From Oscillospiraceae bacterium (GTDB taxonomy: Bacteria; Bacillota; Clostridia; Oscillospirales; Oscillospiraceae): a stretch of DNA of 6,772 nt. This document shows, piece after piece, positions 1-5,476 of the stretch (positions are counted from its first letter, which is position 1; every line of letters begins with the position of its first letter). The notes under the pieces were generated by a model. It saw only the letters and a program-made list of their open reading frames with translations. It had not been told where the DNA came from and searched no databases. The stretch covers positions 1 through 6,772 of the forward strand of contig JAFNXT010000283.1 of assembly GCA_017378975.1 (NCBI GenBank). The letters run 5' to 3'. Made by a program: the position numbers and the translations under genes.

Positions 1-2
1 AA

Positions 3-212
3 ATTCAAAAAGATATTGCAAGCAACAATGTTAAAGGATGCCGGATATCCCTGTTTTTAACGCATCTGGACGAAACAAATGGTTGTGTTATCATGAAGGA
101 CGAAGCGGTCCGTTATGAAGAATTTATTCAACGGCCGTTAATTTCGGATACCTTCGATGGCGTGTATATTTCGGCTTCGGAATATAGTGAGGATACCATT
201 TCGGCTGTTTAA
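3..212 (+). CDS. Unrecognised protein, C-terminal 69 residues only (5' end outside window)
   Basis: An open frame enters from the left edge and ends at TAA (210-212). The 69 residues end in DGVYISASEYSEDTISAV. The middle part (around GCRISLFLTHLDETNGCVIM) reads like two adjacent beta strands, and the following EEFIQRP like a short helix start. I recognise no family. Base composition is AT-rich like the next gene, and a structured intergenic region with hairpins begins 4 bases after the stop, so this gene appears to end normally here. Frame 1 is also open from the edge to a TAA at 58-60, so the N-terminal 20 or so residues given here are less certain than the rest. That this is coding is inferred from the open length and plausible residue pattern; the function is unknown. 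Confidence 0.5.
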   Translation: MQKDIASNNVKGCRISLFLTHLDETNGCVIMKDEAVRYEEFIQRPLISDTFDGVYISASEYSEDTISAV

Positions 213-215
213 CGA

Positions 216-244
216 ATGCAACGCTCGGCGGTTTAGCGTTGCAT
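216..244. other. 10-bp perfect hairpin just after the stop of the partial gene
   Basis: ATGCAACGCT (216-225) and AGCGTTGCAT (235-244) are perfect inverted repeats with a 9-nt loop. No T-run follows, so it is not a standard intrinsic terminator by itself. It begins 4 nt after the TAA of the left gene and could protect the 3' end of that mRNA or act together with the larger hairpin 30 nt further on. The right arm overlaps the first copy of the GTATCAAA-type repeat. Confidence 0.55.
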
Positions 245-256
245 CGTATCAAATTG
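236..256. repeat. Copy 1 of a ~22-bp repeat with core GTATCAAA(n)TTG
   Basis: This copy reads GCGTTGCAT then CGTATCAAATTG. Related copies lie at 377-398 and 1781-1804. On the minus strand the core reads CAATTTGATAC followed by GATGCAACGC. The two left copies lie as direct repeats 141 bp apart with the long hairpin between them. Function unknown; it may be part of a dispersed element. Confidence 0.4.
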
Positions 257-273
257 TGTAGTATATGCCAAAT

Positions 274-321
274 AAGAACGAAAGTTATGATACCATTGGT
301 ATTGTAACTTTCGTTCTTTTT
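274..321 (+). terminator. Very long hairpin with T-run, probable intrinsic terminator
   Basis: AAGAACGAAAGTTA (274-287) pairs perfectly with TAACTTTCGTTCTT (304-317). Inside it two G-U pairs and ATACC/GGTAT continue the stem to a 3-nt loop, giving about 21 consecutive pairs. TTTT continues after the stem. This is far longer than a usual terminator stem, so it could also be a processed RNA or a piece of a dispersed palindromic element. It would end transcription of the partial left gene. The start of the stem is A-rich (AATAAGAA), so it could also work in the minus direction. Confidence 0.6.
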
Positions 322-322
322 C

Positions 323-499
323 TATACACCAAAACCATTGTGGTATAAGGGGTTCTGCTGTTTTAACACAAAAGATCCGTTTCATTGTATCAAAATTGAC
401 CACACCAAAGTCGAAGTCGAGTGACTCAAAGCTCCACGTTTTTATCACCCTCAAATCACAATGAAACTTTTCTCAAAAGAATAGTTTCAGTGTGAACTG
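323..499. other. AT-rich intergenic stretch without a convincing gene
   Basis: Together with the hairpins to its left this makes a gene-free gap of over 300 bases. A 73-codon minus-strand frame (454-233, TTG start) runs through the long hairpin and the repeats but has no clear ribosome binding site. Apart from the repeat at 377-398 I see only small symmetries, such as GAGTGACTC (419-427) and CTTTTctcAAAAG (467-479), neither strong enough to call a site. The right end leads into the promoter of the next gene. Confidence 0.5.
377..398. repeat. Copy 2 of the ~22-bp GTATCAAA-type repeat
   Basis: CCGTTTCAT followed by TGTATCAAAATTG matches copy 1 (236-256) at most positions, in the same orientation. 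On the minus strand it contains TTGATACAAT, which resembles an extended -10 element (TGn-TACAAT), but no convincing -35 or gene accompanies it. Confidence 0.4.
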
Positions 500-528
500 T
501 TGTAATAGTTTATAAATTCTGATATGAT
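500..528 (+). promoter_or_regulatory. Sigma-A-type promoter of the 554-1699 gene
   Basis: TTGTAA (500-505), a 17-nt spacer and TATGAT (523-528) with an extended -10 TGA just before it (520-522). Transcription would start near 535, giving a leader under 20 nt. The ribosome binding site AAGGAGG is at 541-547, six bases before ATG 554. This places the next gene under its own promoter. Confidence 0.6.
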
Positions 529-553
529 TACAAAAATTGCAAGGAGGTCAAAT

Positions 554-1699
554 ATGAGCTTAGCTTCTTTTTTTAAGAAAAAAACGGGATCTACAAATAA
601 TGAGATTACGGATATTCCCACTAAAGCTTCAAATTTTGAATCAAAATGTTTTTGCGTACGTTGCAAAAAAGATACTGCATCTTCAAAAATCAAATGGGTA
701 GGGACATATCCTTTTTGCGAAACGTGTTTTGATATAGATGATTTCAATTGCCATAAGAATTACTCATATGCTTCCGGAGACGAAAAGCCCGAAATCATCA
801 TGCCGGATCTACTTGAAGACACAGCAACGCATATCGAATATGAAGACGTAGTGATAAAAGAATATATACCTTTATGTGATATCGTCCACGAACTAAAGAC
901 TATATCCGAAAACTTTATTCGAGACAAACATGATCGGTATTCCGGCGAAGTTCATTCAGAAGTTATTTGCCTGGATCCTCATACTAAAAAATATTATCTT
1001 ATGCGCAAGTCACAACGCGGTGCAGCATTTCCTCGTCCCGGCGATCATTCCAGTTCCCACAACCTTATAGTACGAGAAATTGAGCAGCAAGAAATCACCA
1101 ATGATATATTGCGATGCGTCTCAGGTATATCTTCGTCTCTTCCTGAATATTTAAAAGAATTTCCGTCCTATTCGGATGGTGATATTTCAGTTGCGCTCAG
1201 TTTTGATGAAGATTCCAAGTATAGCCTTCCCGACAAACTGTACTGTACCGATTTTGATTTCCATTATGGGGATGAGTATTGTTATTTAAGAAAAGTGAAT
1301 GGCTATTACAGATTATTCTATCTCAAACGATTCAATCGAGGAATTAGAAAAATAGAGAAAGCATGCTCCGAAAGTTTTATTACATCAATTTTTGAACGTA
1401 TAGATTCTTTGAACGAAAATCCGCTTCCAAAGGACTATTCCAAGCATAAGGGGACCGCTTTGCTATTTCATGACACAATGCCGGTGTTTGCCTGTGACAG
1501 AAAGCTTTCTGATGACGAATGCAGAGCGATATCGAGCTTGCTTTTTAGCACAAGCCCAACACTCTCTGAGCATAAGATCAATGGTTTTTATGTTCTGTTG
1601 TCAGGTGACAATTTTAAATTGGTTGAACTACCTCCAAAAGCTAACAACACACAGATCCTTTATAAAGCACTTGTACATATTGCAAAGCACGGAATTTGA
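554..1699 (+). CDS. Unrecognised 381-residue protein with N-terminal zinc-ribbon-like CxxC...CxxC
   Basis: The start ATG at 554 is chosen over the in-frame ATG at 524 because AAGGAGG (541-547) lies six bases before it and the promoter -10 covers 523-528. I do not recognise the family. Residues 1-30 are polar and start with SLASFFKKK. Residues 32-58 contain C34-x2-C37 and C55-x2-C58 with aromatic residues between, the pattern of a small zinc ribbon. The rest is soluble, with no signal peptide or membrane segment. It seems to hold several units of two beta strands plus a helix, for example around KKYYLMRK, GYYRLFYLKRF, TALLFHDTMPVF and GFYVLLSGDNFKLVEL. The gene is AT-rich, unlike the GC-rich genes to its right, and stands alone between structured elements, which suggests acquired or accessory DNA. 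A cytoplasmic regulatory or immunity-like role is possible but only a guess. Confidence 0.85.
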   Translation: MSLASFFKKKTGSTNNEITDIPTKASNFESKCFCVRCKKDTASSKIKWVGTYPFCETCFDIDDFNCHKNYSYASGDEKPEIIMPDLLEDTATHIEYEDVVIKEYIPLCDIVHELKTISENFIRDKHDRYSGEVHSEVICLDPHTKKYYLMRKSQRGAAFPRPGDHSSSHNLIVREIEQQEITNDILRCVSGISSSLPEYLKEFPSYSDGDISVALSFDEDSKYSLPDKLYCTDFDFHYGDEYCYLRKVNGYYRLFYLKRFNRGIRKIEKACSESFITSIFERIDSLNENPLPKDYSKHKGTALLFHDTMPVFACDRKLSDDECRAISSLLFSTSPTLSEHKINGFYVLLSGDNFKLVELPPKANNTQILYKALVHIAKHGI

Positions 1700-1751
1700 A
1701 GAATACCGGGAATGCTCTCGGTTGAGGTCGTGCCAATTTCAATGTGTAGGT

Positions 1752-1781
1752 CGGTTGCATTTCGATGGAACTTTGCAACCG
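1752..1781. other. 8-bp hairpin in the 3' region of the unknown gene
   Basis: CGGTTGCA (1752-1759) and TGCAACCG (1774-1781) are perfect inverted repeats with a 14-nt loop. It takes the same place relative to the following repeat and large hairpin as the 216-244 hairpin does in the left intergenic region, and shares the TTGCA/TGCAA stem core. Confidence 0.4.
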
Positions 1782-1804
1782 CCTGCAACCCGTATCAAAA
1801 ATTG
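1781..1804. repeat. Copy 3 of the GTATCAAA-type repeat
   Basis: GCCTGCAAC then CCGTATCAAAAATTG, the more diverged copy of the repeat at 236-256 and 377-398. CCCGTATCAAAA (1789-1800) is also the exact reverse complement of TTTTGATACGGG (1831-1842), so it can pair with the upstream half of the large hairpin that follows. Confidence 0.4.
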
Positions 1805-1819
1805 CGCGATAATCCACAT

Positions 1820-1866
1820 AAGACCGATCATTTTGATACGGGAAGTATCTGAATGATCGGTCTTTT
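1820..1866 (+). terminator. Intrinsic-terminator-like hairpin after the unknown gene
   Basis: AAGACCGATCATT (1820-1832) pairs perfectly with AATGATCGGTCTT (1852-1864); GATAC/GTATC extends the stem inside with a 5-nt loop. TTTTC follows, so the T-run is short. The stop of the unknown gene lies 120 nt upstream. It would end that transcript. An alternative 12-bp stem (1789-1800 with 1831-1842) would break the base of this hairpin. The interval 1700-2054 holds no gene, only this structured element and the palindrome at 1938-1991. Confidence 0.6.
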
Positions 1867-1937
1867 CATTCCTGGATATTGGATCCTCATTTGACCACGT
1901 TATAATTTGTTAGACAACTTGAGTTTGAAAAACGACG

Positions 1938-1991
1938 GTAGGGACACCGCTCCTGCGGTGTCCGCGGACACCCGGGGACGGGTGTCCCTAC
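1938..1991. repeat. REP-like twin palindrome at the AT-rich/GC-rich boundary
   Basis: GTAGGGACACC (1938-1948) and GGTGTCCCTAC (1981-1991) are perfect inverted repeats. Between them lies the 16-nt perfect palindrome GGTGTCCGCGGACACC (1957-1972). The whole can fold as one long cruciform or as two adjacent hairpins (GGGACACC/GGTGTCC and GGACACC/GGTGTCC). Such GTAGGG-edged palindromes are typical of short dispersed elements in Clostridia genomes. Read on the minus strand it lies 63 nt past the radical SAM stop and is followed by GTTTTTC, so it may also end that transcript. Confidence 0.6.
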
Positions 1992-2054
1992 TTCCTTGTA
2001 TCAAGATCGAACACACGAAAGGCGAAGCTTCGTGCCCGATCAGGGAATGCTTCC

Positions 2055-2879
2055 TCAAAACCTTCTGGCATAGCCGCATCTTCGGCACAGGTCTTCGGTG
2101 GCTTTGCGTTGGCGGAAGCCTTCGGCGATGGCTTGGGCGCGGGGGCTGGAGAGGATCTGGGACAGGTCTTCGTGGAAGACGTTGCCCAGCGCGATCACGC
2201 CGTCGCTGTCCAGACAGCAGGGGACCACGGTGCCGTCGCTGAGGATGCCGAAGTGGTCCCGCAGGCCGTAGCAGGCGATCCGGTCCCCACCGTCGGGAGC
2301 CTCCCGGTCCGGCCAGGCGAAGCGGTCGCCCCATTCCAGAAACAGGCCCTCCCGGATGCGGTAGCCTCTGGTGTTCTCCGTCCATGGGCCCGGGAGCTCC
2401 GCTTTCAGGACCTCCAGCGTGGTATCGTTCCTGCCTCCGTCACAGCCGTTGTTCCAGAGCCGCAGGGAGATCAGGGTCCCGACATCACGCGCCTTCCGGG
2501 CGAAGGCCGCCACTTGGCGGACATAGTCCTGCTGGGCCGCCTGCCGGTCGCCTTCGAAGCTGTGCAGGGAGATGTTGACCTTGTGCAGTCCCGGGATCAG
2601 GATGTCATCCCCGAACCGGTCCAACAGCGTACCGTTGGTGGTGATCATGGGGCGGAAACCAGCCTCGCAGGCCATCCGCAGGAACCGGGGCAGGAGGGGA
2701 TGGATCAGGGGCTCGCCCATCAGATGGTGATAGATGTACCGGGTCTTCCCGGCAAGCTGCTCCAGCACCCGTGCATATTGACCTTCCGTCATCTGCCGGG
2801 GCTCCCGGCTGTGACCGTGGCAGAAGGAACAATCCATATTGCAGATGTTCGTGATCTCCACATAGACACGGGAATACAA
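2055..2879 (-). CDS. Radical SAM protein with SPASM-like C-terminal cysteines
   Basis: Uses S-adenosylmethionine and a 4Fe-4S cluster for radical chemistry; the substrate is not known. The cluster motif C-x3-C-x2-C is in ITNICNMDCSFC (residues 13-20 counted from the TTG start). LMGEPLIHP and TTNGTLL match the usual second and third conserved parts of the radical SAM barrel. Toward the C-terminus are cysteines in ACYGL, VVPCCLDS and the final CRRC, set out like a short SPASM domain that binds a second cluster. Start: ATG at 2888 directly abuts the AAGGAG (2889-2894), leaving no spacing, whereas TTG at 2879 is nine bases away and gives the family-like start MYSRVYVEITNICN; I chose TTG, giving 274 residues. 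The gene is monocistronic, with its own promoter and a terminator separating it from the upstream exporter operon. No precursor peptide gene is visible nearby, so peptide modification is only one possibility. Confidence 0.9.
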   Translation of the reverse strand: MYSRVYVEITNICNMDCSFCHGHSREPRQMTEGQYARVLEQLAGKTRYIYHHLMGEPLIHPLLPRFLRMACEAGFRPMITTNGTLLDRFGDDILIPGLHKVNISLHSFEGDRQAAQQDYVRQVAAFARKARDVGTLISLRLWNNGCDGGRNDTTLEVLKAELPGPWTENTRGYRIREGLFLEWGDRFAWPDREAPDGGDRIACYGLRDHFGILSDGTVVPCCLDSDGVIALGNVFHEDLSQILSSPRAQAIAEGFRQRKATEDLCRRCGYARRF

Positions 2880-2911
2880 GCACACCATCTCCTTTTTCGT
2901 CGCTTTCCCTT

Positions 2912-2940
2912 ATTATAGCACCTCCACAGTCCGGACGCAA
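2912..2940 (-). promoter_or_regulatory. Promoter of the radical SAM gene
   Basis: On the minus strand TTGCGT (2940-2935), a 17-nt spacer and a perfect TATAAT (2917-2912) preceded by TGC, an extended -10. Transcription would start near 2905, about 25 nt before the TTG start. The same GTGCTATAAT string occurs in the promoter of the CPBP operon. Confidence 0.65.
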
Positions 2941-2947
2941 CGTCCGG
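2931..2947. promoter_or_regulatory. Palindrome over the -35 box, possible operator
   Basis: CCGGACG-caa-CGTCCGG, a perfect 7-3-7 inverted repeat, covers the -35 of the radical SAM promoter. There is no T-run after it, so it is not a terminator. Its position suggests a repressor site, but no regulator gene is in the window. It might also be a chance GC-rich symmetry. Confidence 0.4.
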
Positions 2948-2999
2948 TGATATCTCTTTTTCCAAGGCCCACGCCTTCGCCGCCGGTGGTCCACACCAT

Positions 3000-3036
3000 A
3001 AAAAACGACAAGTTCCAAAAGAAACTTGTCGTTTTT
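3000..3036 (-). terminator. Intrinsic terminator of the CPBP-ABC operon
   Basis: AAAAACGACAAGTT (3001-3014) and AACTTGTCGTTTTT (3023-3036) form a perfect 14-bp stem with an 8-nt loop. On the minus strand the stem ends in a run of six T. It starts 18 nt after the stop of the exporter membrane gene and separates that operon from the radical SAM gene. The A-run on the other side means it could work in both directions. Confidence 0.9.
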
Positions 3037-3054
3037 CAATGATAGATGGGAGGA

Positions 3055-4716
3055 TCACAGCACCCGCTCTTCTTCCGTTACGGCCTTGGGGTCCAATACC
3101 AGAGAGGTCAACAGGAAGAACAGCAGGCCCAGCAGGATATTCGCCGCTGTGCAGGCGGCGATGGCCATGACCGGATGGCCGAAGACCAGCCCCACCGCCA
3201 GGATGGCGATGTCGGGCAACAGACCGAAGTAGATGAAGAGGATCTGGACCAACTGCTTCACCGTGGTACCGGCGGAAGTCGGCGTGGTGATCCCGATGAA
3301 GGAGCCCACCGTGGCCGAGTAGAAGTCCACGGACACGATCAGCGGGATACAGGCCAGCGCCATCAGCAGATCCGAGCCGGACAGGATGGCGGACACCACC
3401 ACCGCCGGCAGAAGATCCAGCAGACAATCGGCAGTACCGCCCATGAGGGACCAGAAGAGCTTCTTCCATGTGGGCTCCGGGATCAGAAGGAAATGCTCCA
3501 TCTGCACGTCCTGCTCCAGAGGATCTCCCAACGCCCGGAAGAAGGCGAAGCCGCCCAGCGTCAGTACCACCGGGAGCAACGCGTCAGTCTGGAACACGAA
3601 CCGGCAAAAGGCCGCCACGCCCACCGCCGCCACCAGATAGGTCACGGAGGTCTTGGTGAAGTAGCCCAGCTTGGCGAACCGGGACCGGATGTACAGGGAG
3701 CGGAAGAAATAGACGTTGGCACCGGCACCGTGACGGAGGCCGTCCCGGCGGATCTTCTCACTGCGGTCCTTTTTCCGCTGGACCATCACCGTGGCCTTCT
3801 CGGACTGGACCCGGGCCATGAGCTCGGCGGTCTCCTCGGACTTGGCCATGGCTTCCTCATAGAAGTCCGGCTCCAGATGCCAGATCACCCAGCACAGCCC
3901 GACACCGCTCACCAGCACCAGCCCAAGGCTCAGTAGCGCGAGCAACGGCTCGCCCTCCAGCGCGAACAGGGTGATGCCCTTCAGCCAGCCCCACAGAGGG
4001 ATCCAACGGGAAGCCGGGGCATTGAAGAACGACACCGCCGCCGTCAGGGCATCCTGACCGCCGGTCTTCCAGTACAGCACATACGCCCCTGCCACCAACG
4101 CCAAAAAGACATAGATGGCGGTCCGCAGATGCCGTTTCAGCCGCAGATAGGTGGAGCACACCGTATACAGCAGGATCTGCAGCAGCGTACCTGCCATGAG
4201 GGTCAGACACCATGTAGCCAACACCGCCAGCGCTTCCCAGACACCGCCACCGAACTTCATCACCATGTTCGGTAGCTGGAACAGCAGATACATCCCAGCC
4301 AGCAGCATGGCGCCCATCTGGGCCAGAGACCGGAACAGCAGGATCGTTTGGGGCCGGATGGGGGCCGGGAACAGCAGAGCCACGTCCGCCGGAAGGAAGA
4401 TCTTGCTTCCGTTCTTATCGGCGAAGACGGCATTCAAGACGAAGATCCCCAGAATGATCCCGCCGGCCGCCAGCTCCACGAGCTCCAACGGCGCGATCCC
4501 CAGCGTTTCTTCCAGAGAGGGGCCATCCTCCAGCACCTCGCTGTCCGCCACCGGCTCGTCAGGCACGCCGCTGGCATCCTCCAGCATGGCCGCACCGATA
4601 CCGATCAGCATACCCATGGCCATACAGACCACCAAAAAGATCAGCACCCAGCTTTTGAACAGCTTCCGGATCTGGTTGACGAAGGCATGGATCGCGTAAT
4701 ATACGAAGGGGCCCAT
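3055..4716 (-). CDS. ABC exporter membrane protein (putative ABC exporter family)
   Basis: Large 553-residue membrane protein, the likely permease partner of the ATPase encoded just upstream. It begins with a short cytoplasmic part and a membrane segment at about 23-45, then an acidic outside loop (46-75). Further hydrophobic segments lie near 83-99, 125-148, 160-187, 199-216, 257-280, 357-375, 380-394, 430-447, 450-470, 489-511 and 515-540. A charged cytoplasmic stretch (282-350) lies in the middle. DVALLFPAPIRPQTILLFR (111-129) is the kind of motif, following an early membrane segment, that I associate with the Pfam putative ABC exporter family (ABC_export). The substrate is unknown. The start has AGGGAGG eight bases upstream, inside the last codons of the ATPase gene, and the gap between the genes is 3 nt, so translation is likely coupled. 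The terminator follows 18 nt after the stop. Confidence 0.88.
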   Translation of the reverse strand: MGPFVYYAIHAFVNQIRKLFKSWVLIFLVVCMAMGMLIGIGAAMLEDASGVPDEPVADSEVLEDGPSLEETLGIAPLELVELAAGGIILGIFVLNAVFADKNGSKIFLPADVALLFPAPIRPQTILLFRSLAQMGAMLLAGMYLLFQLPNMVMKFGGGVWEALAVLATWCLTLMAGTLLQILLYTVCSTYLRLKRHLRTAIYVFLALVAGAYVLYWKTGGQDALTAAVSFFNAPASRWIPLWGWLKGITLFALEGEPLLALLSLGLVLVSGVGLCWVIWHLEPDFYEEAMAKSEETAELMARVQSEKATVMVQRKKDRSEKIRRDGLRHGAGANVYFFRSLYIRSRFAKLGYFTKTSVTYLVAAVGVAAFCRFVFQTDALLPVVLTLGGFAFFRALGDPLEQDVQMEHFLLIPEPTWKKLFWSLMGGTADCLLDLLPAVVVSAILSGSDLLMALACIPLIVSVDFYSATVGSFIGITTPTSAGTTVKQLVQILFIYFGLLPDIAILAVGLVFGHPVMAIAACTAANILLGLLFFLLTSLVLDPKAVTEEERVL

Positions 4717-4719
4717 AGG

Positions 4720-5463
4720 TCAGCCTCCCTGAGGGCCGTCGGGGCTGTGGCTCATGGCCTCCCAACCCACGCCCTCGGTCACATCGAAGAACAGCTCCTC
4801 CAGCGTCCGTCCGCTCCGCTCCAGCTCCTCACGGGTCACATTGGCACGGATATGGCCCTCCTGCATGATGATCGTGCGGTCCCAGAGCATATCCACGCTG
4901 TCGATGATGTGGGTGCTGACCAGCAGGGTCCTGCCCTCCTGACGCATCTGGGCGATCATCTGCTTGAGCTCCTTGATGGCATGGGGGTCCAGACCGATCA
5001 TGGGCTCGTCCAGAAGCACCACCTGCGGCTCCGGCAGGAGACCCAGGCACAGGTTCAGCTTCTGCTGCATGCCCTTGGACAGCTCGTCGCCGAATTTCCG
5101 CCGCTTGTCCTCCAGCTCGAACCGGGCGAACAGATCATCCACCCGGCTTTTGTAGTCCTTCAGCCGGTAGGCCCGGGCCAAAAATTCCATATGCTCGGAC
5201 ACCGTCAGATTGGGATACAGCGCCGGGATCTCCGGGATATAGCCCAGCATCCGGCGGGCATCCAGCGACTTGTTGGGCAGACCCCCTACGGTGATCTTGC
5301 CCTCATAGCGCAGGAAGCCGATGATCGACTTCATGATGGTGCTCTTACCGGCACCGTTGGGTCCCAGAAGGACCGTCACACTGCCGGGGTCCAGATGGAA
5401 AGACAGGTCGTCACAGGCCACTACCTTCCCGTATTTTTTCGTCACATGGGATACGTCCAGCAT
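4720..5463 (-). CDS. ABC transporter ATP-binding protein
   Basis: Cytoplasmic ATPase of 247 residues that powers the exporter encoded next. Visible motifs are Walker A GPNGAGKST (34-42), Q-loop region GYIPEIPALYPNLTV (74-88) with Glu in place of Gln as often seen in CcmA-like exporter ATPases, signature LSKGMQQ (128-134), Walker B VVLLDEP (148-154), D-loop GLDP (157-160) and the switch histidine in STH (H185). All catalytic parts are present. The start ATG at 5463 is preferred over an upstream in-frame start at 5520, because GAGGGAGG lies seven bases before it and MLDVSHVTKKYG is the normal N-terminus of this family. It follows the CPBP gene by 13 nt and precedes the membrane gene by 3 nt. 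The exported substrate cannot be told from this subunit. Confidence 0.95.
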   Translation of the reverse strand: MLDVSHVTKKYGKVVACDDLSFHLDPGSVTVLLGPNGAGKSTIMKSIIGFLRYEGKITVGGLPNKSLDARRMLGYIPEIPALYPNLTVSEHMEFLARAYRLKDYKSRVDDLFARFELEDKRRKFGDELSKGMQQKLNLCLGLLPEPQVVLLDEPMIGLDPHAIKELKQMIAQMRQEGRTLLVSTHIIDSVDMLWDRTIIMQEGHIRANVTREELERSGRTLEELFFDVTEGVGWEAMSHSPDGPQGG

Positions 5464-5476
5464 ACAGGTCCCTCCC

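Noticed and set aside
1..60. A second open frame at the left edge, ending at TAA 58-60, which would join the downstream frame if one T were added to the TTTTT at 55-59
   Set aside because: Joined, it would read smoothly (AGYPCFLTHLDE), so a frameshift is possible, but the frame starting at base 3 is open without any correction and also reads plausibly. Cannot be settled from 60 bases.
207..244. Integron attC-like site: GTTTAAC fits RYYYAAC and a palindrome follows
   Set aside because: No matching GTTRRRY core closes the structure, and the second structured region near 1750 has no equivalent core. Chance match.
233..454. 73-codon minus-strand frame through the long hairpin and the repeats
   Set aside because: It begins with TTG, lacks a clear ribosome binding site, and its path is set by the inverted and direct repeats. 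More likely a by-product of a repeat element than a gene.
1878..1906. Promoter-like TATAAT at 1901-1906 on the plus strand
   Set aside because: The best upstream box is a poor TTGGAT at a 16-nt spacing, and no plus-strand gene follows; the frame after it is a shadow of the radical SAM gene.
2014..2034. CACGAA/TTCGTG hairpin past the radical SAM stop as its terminator
   Set aside because: Only six base pairs and no T-run on the minus strand. The palindrome at 1938-1991 is a better but still unproven candidate.
2109..2918. Long plus-strand open frames opposite the minus-strand genes (also 3046-3936, 4348-5556, 5321-6487)
   Set aside because: They are antisense to genes with clear motifs, are rich in Gln, His, Arg and Gly as expected for the reverse of GC-rich coding DNA, and lack ribosome binding sites.
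5207..5245. Glu instead of Gln in the Q-loop of the ABC ATPase as a possible defect
   Set aside because: The GY-PE-P-LYP form of this loop is usual in CcmA-like exporter ATPases, and all other catalytic motifs are intact.
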